From Fulvivirga ligni (GTDB taxonomy: Bacteria > Bacteroidota > Bacteroidia > Cytophagales > Cyclobacteriaceae): DNA of 64,000 nucleotides. The stretch is from NCBI RefSeq assembly GCF_021389935.1, contig NZ_CP089979.1:5251001-5315000 (forward strand). Direction: 5' to 3'. The notes under the pieces were generated by a model, which saw nothing but the letters and a program-made list of their open reading frames with translations, was not told the origin of the DNA and searched no databases. The position numbers were made by a program, and so were the translations under genes. This document shows, piece after piece, positions 43,249 to 53,036 of this stretch (position 1 is its first letter; each line of letters begins with the position of its first letter).

Positions 43249-44544
43249 ATGAAAAAATCTATACTGAAAACATCAAAACTTCTCACAAGCCTAATCATTC
43301 TACTAAGTGTTATAACTGCCTGTGAAGACACCTGTAAATCTAGCAGAACCTTTTATTCTTATGAACCAGTGTTCACCCCATTGGAAGATATAAGAAGCTC
43401 AGTACAGCTTACCGACCCTACCACTGTGGAGAGTGTCGGGAAGATGTATTTTAAGGACAACTATCTTTTTATCAATGAACCTGCCAAGGGCATTCACATT
43501 ATAGATAATCATGATCCATCAAACCCCATTAACGTAGGCTTCATTACTGTACCAGGAGCATTTGATCTGGCGGTAAAAGGAGACATGCTGTATAGTGACA
43601 GCTACATTGACCTAGTAGTGATAGACATCAGCGACCTTGACAATATTCACGAAGTAGCAAGAAGAGAAAATGTATTTTCTAACTATAATTCCTATGGAGT
43701 TTATACTGACCCTGAACGCGGTGTAGTTACCGGGTGGGAACTGAGTGATGCTCAGACGGTAAATAGGAGTGATTGTGACGGTCAATATTATGAAACATGG
43801 GGATATGCGGACGATGGAATGGTATATGCTTTTGAAAATAGCGGTGACTACTTTTCAGCGCCACCATCAACAAATGGTATTGGCGGATCAATGGCTCGCT
43901 TTGCATTAGCTGGCAACTACCTGTATACCCTTGATAATAGCTGGATCAAAAGTATGGATGTGTCAAATCCTGCGGCACCTTCAAGCGCTACTGAAACTGA
44001 GGTAAACTGGGATATTGAAACCATTTTCCCGAAAGGTGACAAACTCTTCATTGGTTCAAGCAGCGGTATGTACATTATGGATCTTGCGCAAGACCCTGCT
44101 TCACCACAACTATTATCCAATTATGAGCACATAAGAAGTTGTGACCCTGTAGTGGTAGATGATAAGTATGCCTATGTAACATTGAGATCTGGATCAAGAT
44201 GCCAGGGTTTTACCAATCAATTGGAAGTAATTGATATAGCGGACCTTTCTAATCCTAAACTATTGAAAACATACGAACTGACTAATCCTCACGGACTGGG
44301 TAAAGATGGTAATGTGTTATTCATTTGTGACGGCAATGATGGACTAAAAATCTTCAACGCTGAAGATCCTCTTACTATTGGTTCTAATATGATAGAACAT
44401 TATAAAGATATTCAGGCGTTTGACATTATTCCATTCAATAATGTAGCGATGATGATCGGTGAAGACGGCCTTTATCAATATGATTACTCTAACATGGATG
44501 ACATCAAATTTTTAAGCAAAATTCAAATCAAAGCCTCTAATTAA
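43249..44544 (+). CDS. LVIVD-repeat lipoprotein
   Basis: A 431-residue lipoprotein (LIILLSVITAC, Cys25). The mature part contains LVIVD-type beta-propeller repeats, for example DNYLFINEPAKGIHIIDNHDP, DLVVIDISDLDN, NQLEVIDIADLSNP and DGLKIFNAEDP. These surface proteins are common in Bacteroidota; role unknown. Start ATG at 43249 (frame opens earlier from TTG). The TAA overlaps the ATG of the next gene (TAATG), so the two are translationally coupled. Confidence 0.85.
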   Translation: MKKSILKTSKLLTSLIILLSVITACEDTCKSSRTFYSYEPVFTPLEDIRSSVQLTDPTTVESVGKMYFKDNYLFINEPAKGIHIIDNHDPSNPINVGFITVPGAFDLAVKGDMLYSDSYIDLVVIDISDLDNIHEVARRENVFSNYNSYGVYTDPERGVVTGWELSDAQTVNRSDCDGQYYETWGYADDGMVYAFENSGDYFSAPPSTNGIGGSMARFALAGNYLYTLDNSWIKSMDVSNPAAPSSATETEVNWDIETIFPKGDKLFIGSSSGMYIMDLAQDPASPQLLSNYEHIRSCDPVVVDDKYAYVTLRSGSRCQGFTNQLEVIDIADLSNPKLLKTYELTNPHGLGKDGNVLFICDGNDGLKIFNAEDPLTIGSNMIEHYKDIQAFDIIPFNNVAMMIGEDGLYQYDYSNMDDIKFLSKIQIKASN

Positions 44545-45296
44545 TGAGATTCTTTTTATTCGTAGCACTGTTAATGGCAACTACTGCCACTTTCGCTCAG
44601 AAAGACAAAGTTTATATTAAAAACAATGGTGTTCTCAAAGGTAGAATTAACCAGATTGACCAAAAGGTTCATCTTATGGTTGAGAGTGAAGAAATAGTCC
44701 TACCAAAGAACAGCATTGAATATATAAGCTATTGTAATTCCACAAAAAAAGCTTTCGGAGCATTACTGGACACTTTGAAATGGGATAATAAAAATTACCG
44801 AAAAATTATTCCCTCTATTCAAATATCGGGCGCTTTAGATGACAACTCTGATAACAGGTATTCATCGGGCTATTCATTATCAGCTATTACAGTTTATCAG
44901 TTTAAACCATGGGCTCAGGTGGGATTAGATATGGGTTACACTAACTTCATAGATTTTGAAGTAGCCTCATTATCACTATACTACAAGGCCGCTTTAAAAA
45001 GTTATCATAACTGCCCGTTTATCTACGGATCTATTGGTGAAAGTAAAGCGTGGAAGAAACCGGGAGCTAATTTTAACTCCATAAAAGGTAAAATGGTGAT
45101 GGAAGTAGGCGCTGGATTACAGTGGAAAGCAGAAAACTTTCTCATCTTATTATCAGCTGGGTGGAAACATCAGAGTGTAGACCAAATCTCTGAATACGGA
45201 TATTTTTATGATGGCGGCGGCAACACTAGCGAAAAGCAAGACATGGGCATAAACATGTTCTCTGTAAATCTGGGCTTAGCGCTAACTTCGTACTAA
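44544..45296 (+). CDS. Exported protein, possible outer membrane beta-barrel
   Basis: A 250-residue protein with signal peptide MRFFLFVALLMATTATFAQ. The first 60 mature residues form a small domain (KDKVYIKNNGVLKGRINQID). The rest alternates aromatic and polar residues (YSLSAITVYQFKPWAQVGLDMGYT; NLGLALTSY at the end), which fits an outer membrane beta-barrel. Coupled to the LVIVD gene by a 1-base overlap. Confidence 0.7.
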   Translation: MRFFLFVALLMATTATFAQKDKVYIKNNGVLKGRINQIDQKVHLMVESEEIVLPKNSIEYISYCNSTKKAFGALLDTLKWDNKNYRKIIPSIQISGALDDNSDNRYSSGYSLSAITVYQFKPWAQVGLDMGYTNFIDFEVASLSLYYKAALKSYHNCPFIYGSIGESKAWKKPGANFNSIKGKMVMEVGAGLQWKAENFLILLSAGWKHQSVDQISEYGYFYDGGGNTSEKQDMGINMFSVNLGLALTSY

Positions 45297-45327
45297 AGCC
45301 GGAATATAAATTTAAAGAAAGGCAGAA

Positions 45328-45381
45328 GAGGCAGCCTCAAGAGTAACTAATTTATCTAAATGCTACTTTTGAGACTGCCTC
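45328..45381. terminator. Bidirectional terminator between convergent genes
   Basis: GAGGCAGCCTCAAGAGTA and TACTTTTGAGACTGCCTC form a long stem with one or two mismatches around an 18-base AT-rich loop, between genes ending at 45296 (+) and 45406 (-). The T-tract is weak on both sides. Confidence 0.7.
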
Positions 45382-45405
45382 TTCCACTTATATAGAATAA
45401 TGCTA

Positions 45406-46581
45406 TCAGAACAATTCCAAAGATTGAGGAAATGAAATGAGATAGTGGGCTATCACTATCATTAAGAAAGTGCGGGTTATAGGCTTTTTTCTCACCAGAA
45501 TTAACCCTACTAAAAATACTACCAACAAGGGCAGATTAAATATTATGTTATACATTCCTTCAGCTAAAGTACCCATAGAAATCAAACTCCAGAGCAGCAC
45601 ATAGACCGCTGTTACTGTAAGCATACCATAGCTTATGAAATCGGTTTTGGAAGTGTTATATAAGCACAACACAATACCAATTAGATAAAAGGCCGCAGCA
45701 ACTCCTACTCTCACAGTGGGAGGAAAAATGGCTGCTATGGGAAGTATAAAAGCAAAGAAACCAACCACTAATAACAGCTTATAAACTTTGCTTCTCAATT
45801 GAATATCATACCAGTTCAAAGCAAAGAAGTGAAGGCCCGCTCCATAAATTACGACCACAGAAATTACAAAGGCACCGGGATTCTCCCCTACTCCAAACTG
45901 GCTAAGCCACATAACTAATCCGAAGGTTAAAAGTATTAGCAAGAACCTTTCTATACCAGGTCTGTATTTTTGATGCAGATAGAAAAGAATATTATCTTCT
46001 GATGCTCCCTGCCGTGTGAAATGTTGAGTGATAATTGGAAAGATAATCACCAGGCAAACAATTGAAGCAACTCTTAACTCAAAAAAACCTGGTAAATGTA
46101 AGATTTGAAATGACCAGGACAGTAAGAAAAGGGTAATCCCTAACACTACACCGAGTGACAGCGCCCTTCCCTTTTTATCTTTATGCAAATAAATACCGGA
46201 TACCGTGCCTACCAAAAATGATAAGGCCATAGTGGCAAATGCAAAAAGCAACAACATACCCGCACCTTGTAGGTGGAGTATTTTGAATATTGAAGATGCC
46301 AGCAATAGAGCTAAAGAAAGGTAGGTTAGTCCCGTAGCCCAGTTAAATCTTTTTTTAATGGCTTCCATAGTTTCGTTTTGAATTTGAGTGAAATGATGTT
46401 CAGGTATATCTTTTTTTATGATGTTCCATGCCTCTTGCTGGGTATGGCCCTGCTGCTCGTAGTATTCTATGTCACTGAGGAAATGATCCAACATCTCCTG
46501 CCTCAAAGGTTTAAAATCTAATCCCTGGCTATCCAGGTAGTGCTCCACCTGAATTTTTATTGATTGCTCTATACTCCCCAC
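45406..46581 (-). CDS. HAAS-domain multi-pass membrane protein
   Basis: A 391-residue protein. Residues 5 to 65 (IKIQVEHYLDSQGLDFKPLRQEMLDHF...AWNIIKKDIP) match the HAAS helical domain known to contact PadR-like regulators. Eight to nine membrane helices follow. The start lies 13 bases inside the padR gene, so the pair is co-translated. Such PadR/HAAS pairs act as membrane sensors. Confidence 0.85.
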   Translation of the reverse strand: MGSIEQSIKIQVEHYLDSQGLDFKPLRQEMLDHFLSDIEYYEQQGHTQQEAWNIIKKDIPEHHFTQIQNETMEAIKKRFNWATGLTYLSLALLLASSIFKILHLQGAGMLLLFAFATMALSFLVGTVSGIYLHKDKKGRALSLGVVLGITLFLLSWSFQILHLPGFFELRVASIVCLVIIFPIITQHFTRQGASEDNILFYLHQKYRPGIERFLLILLTFGLVMWLSQFGVGENPGAFVISVVVIYGAGLHFFALNWYDIQLRSKVYKLLLVVGFFAFILPIAAIFPPTVRVGVAAAFYLIGIVLCLYNTSKTDFISYGMLTVTAVYVLLWSLISMGTLAEGMYNIIFNLPLLVVFLVGLILVRKKPITRTFLMIVIAHYLISFPQSLELF

Positions 46582-46931
46582 GCTTCTAAACCAAATTCAG
46601 GGTTCTTTCCCGGCTTTAAAATGTCATTAAGGATGTTAGTAAACTGCTGAAGATCAGATACCTTCTCTTTTGCCAGCTCCTTTCCTTTTTCATTCAACGA
46701 ATAGTATTTTCTGGCTCTGCCATCTACCAATTCACTGGTAGTAATAAGTAAGCCATCATTTTCGAGCTTGTATAAAATGGGATACAATGCGCCGTAAGTA
46801 AGCTCTATCTCACCCTTTGAGAGTTCTTTTACCCGCTGGCTGATCTCATAACCATACATGCGATTCTCATCCGCCAATAGCTTAAGTACTATGGTTTTGA
46901 TGGTGCCCTTTATGTATTCTTTTGATTTCAT
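46569..46931 (-). CDS. PadR-family transcriptional regulator
   Basis: A 120-residue winged helix. Typical PadR blocks: VLKLLADENRMYGYEISQRVKELS, LTYGALYPILYKLENDGLL, and the wing RARKYYSLNEKGKELAKE. The C-terminus is a dimerisation helix. Overlaps the HAAS gene by 13 bases, as usual for this pair. The promoter should lie in the AT-rich 46932-47004 gap. Confidence 0.9.
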   Translation of the reverse strand: MKSKEYIKGTIKTIVLKLLADENRMYGYEISQRVKELSKGEIELTYGALYPILYKLENDGLLITTSELVDGRARKYYSLNEKGKELAKEKVSDLQQFTNILNDILKPGKNPEFGLEAWGV

Positions 46932-47004
46932 AATATTTAATTTACTTAAATATATAGATAAAAAAATTTTACTGCAAGAGATTTATTTGAATTCTAATTA
47001 TTGA

Positions 47005-47484
47005 CTAGCATGTGCAAAAGGATAATACAAGAATATTGAGCGCTTTTAATTCTTTAAGGTATGTTTTAAACCGAGGTGTAAAGGCATCCCAGTTTACGAA
47101 TCCTGATTCATTTTCTGATAGAAAGGCTTGAAAAGCATTTATTTTAGCTTTAGCTTCCTTTGTAGGTGATTGTAAATAAACAACTGAATAACTACATAGC
47201 TCAACTTCGCCAATTTGATATATTTCCATTTCATTCTGAAGTATACTTCGTTGATCATTAGCATTCATCTCTGTCTCGAAATATAGATAGGCATGAACCT
47301 TAGCTTCTTGTAAGGTAAAATTGACAATATTTTTAGTCAAAATTTTTGAATATACATAGCCCTCTGCCTTTTCACCATCTTGAGTCTCCACTGATAGCTT
47401 TAGGAGTACTCGAGGAGCAATATCAGCTTTCGCAATAAAACCAATACAGAGGCAAGCGCAGATAACAAGGAGACGAATCATCAT
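47005..47484 (-). CDS. Small exported protein, unknown
   Basis: A 159-residue protein with a signal peptide (MIRLLVICACLCIGFIAKA). The mature part is DIAPRVLLKLSVET..., with a GYVYSKILTK segment. No recognised family. The first M is followed by a second; either ATG may start. It ends in LSFCTC. Lies in the gap between the PadR gene and the small membrane protein, same direction. Confidence 0.6.
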   Translation of the reverse strand: MMIRLLVICACLCIGFIAKADIAPRVLLKLSVETQDGEKAEGYVYSKILTKNIVNFTLQEAKVHAYLYFETEMNANDQRSILQNEMEIYQIGEVELCSYSVVYLQSPTKEAKAKINAFQAFLSENESGFVNWDAFTPRFKTYLKELKALNILVLSFCTC

Positions 47485-47536
47485 TAATTTTTAGTTAAAA
47501 CAATATTTTTTCATTCTTTAATCAAAAATTAAGCCA

Positions 47537-47809
47537 TTAATCTTTCGACAGGAACACCTTCCACATCAATAAAAAGAGATTGGTAAAAATTGCCAAAAGA
47601 GCAGCATACCAGAGAAGAATTGTTACGAGCATCTCACCCTGGCCGTCGTAAAAGCCGGCATAGAAAAAAGGCCAATGGAGAAAAACGCAATAATTATGTA
47701 CAGCCGACCAACCAACTTCAATTAATGCCAAATAAAAGGTGGATATCAAGATAATTACGGCCAGCCCCAATGAGAGCAATAACTTTTGTTTCGGTGAGAT
47801 TTTAGACAT
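47537..47809 (-). CDS. Small membrane protein
   Basis: A 90-residue protein with two hydrophobic helices (LLLSLGLAVIILISTFYLAL and VTILLWYAALLAIFTNLFLLMW). No family recognised. It ends 10 bases upstream of the AraC gene's stop on its right, so it is the downstream partner in that direction and may be transcribed with it. Confidence 0.6.
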   Translation of the reverse strand: MSKISPKQKLLLSLGLAVIILISTFYLALIEVGWSAVHNYCVFLHWPFFYAGFYDGQGEMLVTILLWYAALLAIFTNLFLLMWKVFLSKD

Positions 47810-47819
47810 GCCATGGTCT

Positions 47820-48638
47820 TTACCTCAAATTATTCTTTTTAATAAACTTATACAAATGGCTCTCATCTACAAAGCCAAACTCTGAGGCTATTTGTTTTAG
47901 AGCTACGGTACCGTGAGATAACCGCTGCTTTATGAGCTGAAGTCTAAAATCATTAACGTATTCTCTAAGGCTTGTACCCACCTTTTCCTTAAAAAGCATC
48001 CCCATGTAGTTAGAAGAGTAGTTAAAATGATCCGACATAGATTTCAAAGTGAGCTTAGCCGGATCATAAATATGGAGCTCTATATACTCAATCAGTTCCT
48101 GGGCCATACCGCGGGCTGATGATTTCTGGACAGCAATGGAGCTACAAGCATGGCTGTTGCGTTTCAGAATAAGCATAACTATACTGAAGATTTGAAAAAC
48201 CACCCTTTTATTCAATAATCTGCTGCTTTCATACTCAGCCACCAACATCTCCATGAGCTGATGCACCATTATCTTATCCTCTTTAATTTTAAGCAGGCTT
48301 CCGGTTTTGCGTTCTGGGTAGTTGAGCAAATGGTCTACATCTTTATTCCACTCACCAGGCTGGGGCAGATCTGCATGGGCATTGAAATACAATTTGGTAA
48401 ACTTAAAATAGATAAACCTCGTGGTTTGCTTTACTTTAAACTCGTGCTCATCGTCCGGACCGAGAAGAAACAGGTCACCTTTCTTATAATGAAAGTCAAT
48501 GTCATTGAGTAGGTGCCTACCACAACCTTTAGCAATAAATACTATTTCAAAGTGATTATGATTATGCCTGGGGTGCGGCCACTCATCCACTTCAAAATCT
48601 GTCACCACCAAGTCTTCAAATTGATTGTATCTCCTCAT
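47820..48638 (-). CDS. AraC-family regulator with cupin-type N-terminal domain
   Basis: A 272-residue protein. The N-terminal half is a cupin (PHPRHNHNHFEIVFIAKGCG, GDLFLLGPDDEHEF). The C-terminal 100 residues hold two AraC helix-turn-helix units (LTLKSMSDHFNYSSNYMGMLFKEKVG and LKQIASEFGFVDESHLYKFIKK). It is divergent from the DoxX-SDR-AKR-MBL-MFS cluster and probably controls it. Confidence 0.9.
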   Translation of the reverse strand: MRRYNQFEDLVVTDFEVDEWPHPRHNHNHFEIVFIAKGCGRHLLNDIDFHYKKGDLFLLGPDDEHEFKVKQTTRFIYFKFTKLYFNAHADLPQPGEWNKDVDHLLNYPERKTGSLLKIKEDKIMVHQLMEMLVAEYESSRLLNKRVVFQIFSIVMLILKRNSHACSSIAVQKSSARGMAQELIEYIELHIYDPAKLTLKSMSDHFNYSSNYMGMLFKEKVGTSLREYVNDFRLQLIKQRLSHGTVALKQIASEFGFVDESHLYKFIKKNNLR

Positions 48639-48761
48639 CTATCCTGATATTTAGTCATTATAAAACTTCATGTCTTTTTACATAAAAGCCTTAGATATTT
48701 ACCTAAACGTTAAAGATGCTTCAGCGTTATAACATTGAAAGTATTTTTAAGAAATAAATCT

Positions 48762-49163
48762 ATGAGCAACCAACAATCAGCATATGCTTTGGCACGCCTA
48801 CCCATTGGCTTCAGCTTTCTGGGCCATGGTCTTGTGCGACTGCCTAAACTACAAGCTTTTGCTAATGGAATGGCTAGTTCTTTTGAGAGCACTATTCTAA
48901 AATATGAGTTTGTGAAATACTTCGCCACGGCACTTCCTGTGGTGGAATTATTATTAGGTCTGGCGTTGCTACTTGGTGTGAAAATGAAGGCCACCTCTAC
49001 GGCAGGCATTTTCCTCATATGCATCTTAATATTTGGATCAAGTTTGCAGGAAAACTGGTCGGCAGTAGCTATACAATTATTCTACGGCCTTTATTTCGCC
49101 ATTCTGCACCTATTTGCTGATTATAATGGATATGCTCTAGGTTTAAAATCAATCAAAAAATGA
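48762..49163 (+). CDS. DoxX-family membrane protein
   Basis: A 133-residue protein with four hydrophobic helices and the family opening ALARLPIGFSFLGHGLVRLPK, followed by FVKYFATALPVVELLLGLALLLG. DoxX proteins are linked to redox or thiosulfate:quinone metabolism in some cases; the role here is unproven. ATG at 48762 chosen over a TTG nine codons upstream. Stop overlaps the next start by four bases (ATGA). Confidence 0.85.
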   Translation: MSNQQSAYALARLPIGFSFLGHGLVRLPKLQAFANGMASSFESTILKYEFVKYFATALPVVELLLGLALLLGVKMKATSTAGIFLICILIFGSSLQENWSAVAIQLFYGLYFAILHLFADYNGYALGLKSIKK

Positions 49164-49954
49164 ATTTAAAACTCGAAAATAAAACGGCCTTAGTAACAGG
49201 CTCTACAGCGGGAATAGGATATGCCATTGCCAGATATTTGGCTAAAGAGGGAGCGTCTGTCATTATTAATGGCAGAAAACAAGAAGACCTGGTAGATGCC
49301 ATGGAACAAATGAGGCAAGAAACTGGCAATGAAGACATTAATGGAATTGCCGCTGATTTCAGCAAGAAGCAGGATGTGGACAAACTACTAAAAGCGATAC
49401 CTGATGTAGACATTCTGATTAACAATGTTGGAATTTTCAATCAGGTAGACTTTGCAGACATCACTGACGACCAATGGTTTGAGATGTTTGAGATCAATGT
49501 GATGAGCGGGGTAAGACTTGCCAGGCATTACTTCCCTAAAATGATGGAGAAAAATGAAGGCCGCATCATTTTCATCAGTAGTGAATCCGGGCTAAATATA
49601 CCCACTGAAATGGTTCATTATGGTATGAGTAAAACTGCTCAACTATCCATTTCAAGAGGCTTAGCCAGACTCACTAAAGGCAGTAACGTTACGGTAAACT
49701 CAGTATTACCGGGACCTACATGGAGCAGAGCCAACAAAAAAGCTCTCGAACAACAGGCTGAAGATGAAGGCAAAAGCGTGGATGAAGTGATCAAGGACTT
49801 CTTCGAACACCGAAGACCTACCTCGCTAACACAGCGCTTTGCAGACGTGGATGAGGTGGCCAGCATGGTAGCCTATATTGCCAGCCCACTTTCATCATCA
49901 ACTAACGGCGCCGCTCTAAGAGTAGATGGCGGCGTGGTAAATTCAATTGAATAA
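49160..49954 (+). CDS. Short-chain dehydrogenase/reductase
   Basis: A 264-residue SDR. Cofactor motif TGSTAGIGYAIA near 15, NNVGIF near 91, catalytic Ser near 142 (ISSESG), and Tyr-x-x-x-Lys as YGMSKTAQ near 155. Length is typical for classical SDRs. Substrate unknown. Part of the six-gene cluster from 48762 to 54206. Confidence 0.92.
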   Translation: MNLKLENKTALVTGSTAGIGYAIARYLAKEGASVIINGRKQEDLVDAMEQMRQETGNEDINGIAADFSKKQDVDKLLKAIPDVDILINNVGIFNQVDFADITDDQWFEMFEINVMSGVRLARHYFPKMMEKNEGRIIFISSESGLNIPTEMVHYGMSKTAQLSISRGLARLTKGSNVTVNSVLPGPTWSRANKKALEQQAEDEGKSVDEVIKDFFEHRRPTSLTQRFADVDEVASMVAYIASPLSSSTNGAALRVDGGVVNSIE

Positions 49955-49970
49955 TTAAAATTTAAAAGAC

Positions 49971-50933
49971 ATGGAAAAGAGACAATTAGGAAATACAGAT
50001 TTATATACTTCTCCTATAGTATTTGGAGGAAATGTGTTTGGATGGACTTTGAATGAAAAAGAGTCGTTCGAAATGTTGGATCAGGTGATTAACTCAGGTT
50101 TTAATACCATTGACACCGCTGATGTTTACTCCCGATGGGCTGATGGCAACAACGGTGGTGAATCTGAAGAAATTATTGGTAAATGGATAAAAGAAAGAGG
50201 CAATAGAGATGCTGTAAATATCATAACCAAAGTAGGTTCTGACATGGGCCAGGGTCATAAAGACCTTACGGAAGCCTATATTCTAAAAGCAGCGGATGCA
50301 TCCTTGAAAAGATTGCAAACAGATCACATAGACCTATATCTTACTCACTGGGATGACGACAAAACTCCAGTAGAAGAAACATTAGGTGCATATGAAAAAC
50401 TTATAAAAGCCGGAAAAGTAAGATACATTGGAGCTTCTAATCTTTCTCCTGAAAGGCTAACTGCATCTTTAGATGCCAGCAAAAATGATGGCTTGCCCAA
50501 ATACGAGGTGTTCCAGCCTGGCTACAACCTTTACGACAGACAAGAATTTGAAGAAGGGGTGGCCAAAATCTGCAAAAATGAAGGACTTGGCGTGATCACT
50601 TATTTCTCTTTGGCTAGTGGTTTTTTAACCGGAAAGTATAGGTCTGAAGAAGATTTTAAAGGTAAGGCAAGAGCTTCTTTCACAGAAAAATATCTCGATG
50701 AAAAAGGAAAAGAGATATTAGCAGCCCTTGATGATATTGCTGAAAAACACAATGTTTCTCAAGCGGGTGTTTCCCTGGCCTGGTTGCTACACAAACCAGT
50801 GGTAACAGCACCTATTGCTAGTGCTACCAAGAGCAAGCACTTACAGGCGTTTACTGAGGCTGCTGAATTGTCATTATCTACAGAAGACATGGAGCAGCTA
50901 GATGCGGCCTCTAGTTATAAAGAATTAACCTAA
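49971..50933 (+). CDS. Aldo/keto reductase
   Basis: A 320-residue (alpha/beta)8 NADPH-dependent reductase. It shows the AKR landmarks FNTIDTADVYSRW (Asp, Tyr), a catalytic Lys in VNIITKVGSD, DLYLTHWDDD (His region) and YIGASNLSP near 160. Family members detoxify aldehydes and ketones. Immediately followed, with a one-base overlap, by the MBL-fold gene. Confidence 0.92.
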   Translation: MEKRQLGNTDLYTSPIVFGGNVFGWTLNEKESFEMLDQVINSGFNTIDTADVYSRWADGNNGGESEEIIGKWIKERGNRDAVNIITKVGSDMGQGHKDLTEAYILKAADASLKRLQTDHIDLYLTHWDDDKTPVEETLGAYEKLIKAGKVRYIGASNLSPERLTASLDASKNDGLPKYEVFQPGYNLYDRQEFEEGVAKICKNEGLGVITYFSLASGFLTGKYRSEEDFKGKARASFTEKYLDEKGKEILAALDDIAEKHNVSQAGVSLAWLLHKPVVTAPIASATKSKHLQAFTEAAELSLSTEDMEQLDAASSYKELT

Positions 50934-51781
50934 TGAGGATTACACTTTTAAGGTTAGTGTGTTTGGTGTTAGGGCTTGTCGGTGTGGTGCCGGCAAGCCT
51001 ATTTTCCCAATCTATAGAAACCATCAAAGCCAAGGAGAACATTTACCTGGTGGGAGACAGAACGTACTCGTTATTTTATATTACTGATGACGGTGTAATC
51101 GTAATAGATCCATTAGATGAAAAGCATGCTTCTGCCACAATGGAGGCTATAAGAAAAGTGACTGACAAACCAGTTACTCATGTATTTTACAGCCATAATC
51201 ATTGGGACCATATCACTGGTGGAAAGATATTTAAAGACCAGGGAGCTCGTTTTGTAAGCCACATCGAAGCGCAGGAAAACATCACGCCTAATGACAAGGT
51301 GATAATGCCTGACAGCACCTGGAGCGGAGATAAGGCGGTATTCAAACATGGTAATAAAGCACTGGAATTACACTATTATGGGCGCAACCATGGAAATGGC
51401 ATGACAGTCTTTCGCTTTCAAGAGCACAATAGTGTGTTCATTATTGATCTGGTTGTGCCTGACCGCGTATTATATGCCTATTTGCCCGATGCTTCACCCA
51501 AAAGATGGGTGGAAGATTTAAAGGAAATCCAAAAACTAAAGTTTGATGAGGTGTATATGGCACACGTAAGAGCCATTGGTGATCGTAGTGATATTACGCT
51601 TATGCAAAATTATTTTGACGATCTTTACACCGCGGTGAGAAAAGAGCTGGCTGGCAACACACCATTCTTCGAAATACCACAGAAAGTAAAAATGCCTCAA
51701 TACAAAGACTTGAAAAATTATGACCAATGGCTTCCCATGAATGTGTGGCGGATTATGATGGAAGAATCTATTGGTAAATGA
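50933..51781 (+). CDS. MBL-fold metallohydrolase
   Basis: A 282-residue protein with a signal-like hydrophobic N-terminus (LVCLVLGLVGVVPASLFSQS). The metal motif HNHWDH is visible in VFYSHNHWDHITGG near 78-90; a second His lies in LHYYGRNHGNGM near 143, and Asp/His ligands follow. It could be a lactonase, glyoxalase-like or quinone-associated hydrolase; the substrate is not evident. Translation is coupled to the AKR gene. Confidence 0.88.
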   Translation: MRITLLRLVCLVLGLVGVVPASLFSQSIETIKAKENIYLVGDRTYSLFYITDDGVIVIDPLDEKHASATMEAIRKVTDKPVTHVFYSHNHWDHITGGKIFKDQGARFVSHIEAQENITPNDKVIMPDSTWSGDKAVFKHGNKALELHYYGRNHGNGMTVFRFQEHNSVFIIDLVVPDRVLYAYLPDASPKRWVEDLKEIQKLKFDEVYMAHVRAIGDRSDITLMQNYFDDLYTAVRKELAGNTPFFEIPQKVKMPQYKDLKNYDQWLPMNVWRIMMEESIGK

Positions 51782-51795
51782 TGTGAACTACTTAC

Positions 51796-53016
51796 ATGCT
51801 GAAAAATAAAGTGATTACAGAAGCCAACAAGGGGATAGCTACTTTGTTGGCCTTTTCAATAGTACCCCTCTCCGGATTAGTTACGGATATTTATCTCCCC
51901 TCTATGCCGCATATGGCTACTAACCTGGGTGTAGATGAAAGTAAGATCCAGCTTACGCTTAGCTTTTTCCTGATCAGCTATGGACTTACACAGTTCATTG
52001 CCGGGAGTATTATTGACGCCTTGGGCAGGTTCAAAGTAACGTTGATCTGCTTACTAATATTCTGTGCTGCCAGCTTAAGCATTGCTATCACCAGTAATAT
52101 CAACCTGATTTTAGCCATGCGCATTATTCAGGGAATTTCCACTGGCTTTATCATAGTGAGCAAGCGTGTCTTTTTTGTTGATGTATATGAAGGTGAAAAG
52201 CGCAAAAACCTGATCAGCACTATGACTATAGTTTGGGCTGCTGCACCTATATTAGCTCCATTTGTTGGCGGCTATTTGGAAGATTATTATGGCTGGCGAA
52301 GCAACTTTTACGTACTTACAGGATATGGATTGCTCATGTTCTTTCTGGAACTTATCTTTTCCGGAGAAAGCATTAAGAAATATCATGCATTAAAAATTAA
52401 GACCACCCTAAGAACTTATGCTGATATGCTGCGCACACCGGACTTTGCTCTAGGTATAGCTATGACCGGCATTAGTTATGGCCTGGTGATGATGTACAGC
52501 ATGTCTGGGCCATTTATTATAGAACATGAAATGGGATATTCACCAGTAGTGGCTGGTTACGTATCATTACTCCTTGGCGCAGGCTGGATGGTGGGTGGAT
52601 TTACCTCAAAGGCCCTGTTAAAGTATAGACCCGGCAATAAATCATTTTCCTCTTTAGGCATACAAATACTTATGGGAGTAATCATGGCTTTCGCAGGTTG
52701 GTTAGGTCAGGATCTGTTTTCCCTCTCTGTCACGGCTTTTGTTATTCATGCTGCAGCCGGATTTATATTCAACATCTTCTTCACCCATTGCCTATCGCGA
52801 TTTCCAGATTATGCGGGTATTTCGAATGGCATTACCGGAGGTGGCACCTATTTCGTCACCTCATTTCTAAGCTATAGCGCAGTAGCCATTTTTCAGCCTT
52901 TCGCCGAAGAATACCTGGGTTATGGATATTTAGGCTTTAGTGTAATTGGAATAGCTGCCCTCATTTCGTGGCTCGCTTCCATGAAAACTAAAGCCGCGAC
53001 ACAGCCTGCTAGTTAA
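51796..53016 (+). CDS. MFS transporter, Bcr/CflA type
   Basis: A 406-residue protein with 12 predicted helices. The segment VTDIYLPSMPHMATNLGV...QLTLSFFLISYGLTQFIAGSIIDALGRFKV is the Bcr/CflA multidrug-efflux signature, with the motif A-like GxLxDxxGR variant at residues 80-90. Probably exports drugs or toxic metabolites. Fifth gene of the cluster, followed by a second MFS gene. Confidence 0.9.
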   Translation: MLKNKVITEANKGIATLLAFSIVPLSGLVTDIYLPSMPHMATNLGVDESKIQLTLSFFLISYGLTQFIAGSIIDALGRFKVTLICLLIFCAASLSIAITSNINLILAMRIIQGISTGFIIVSKRVFFVDVYEGEKRKNLISTMTIVWAAAPILAPFVGGYLEDYYGWRSNFYVLTGYGLLMFFLELIFSGESIKKYHALKIKTTLRTYADMLRTPDFALGIAMTGISYGLVMMYSMSGPFIIEHEMGYSPVVAGYVSLLLGAGWMVGGFTSKALLKYRPGNKSFSSLGIQILMGVIMAFAGWLGQDLFSLSVTAFVIHAAAGFIFNIFFTHCLSRFPDYAGISNGITGGGTYFVTSFLSYSAVAIFQPFAEEYLGYGYLGFSVIGIAALISWLASMKTKAATQPAS

Positions 53017-53036
53017 GCTCAAAATACCGCAATCAA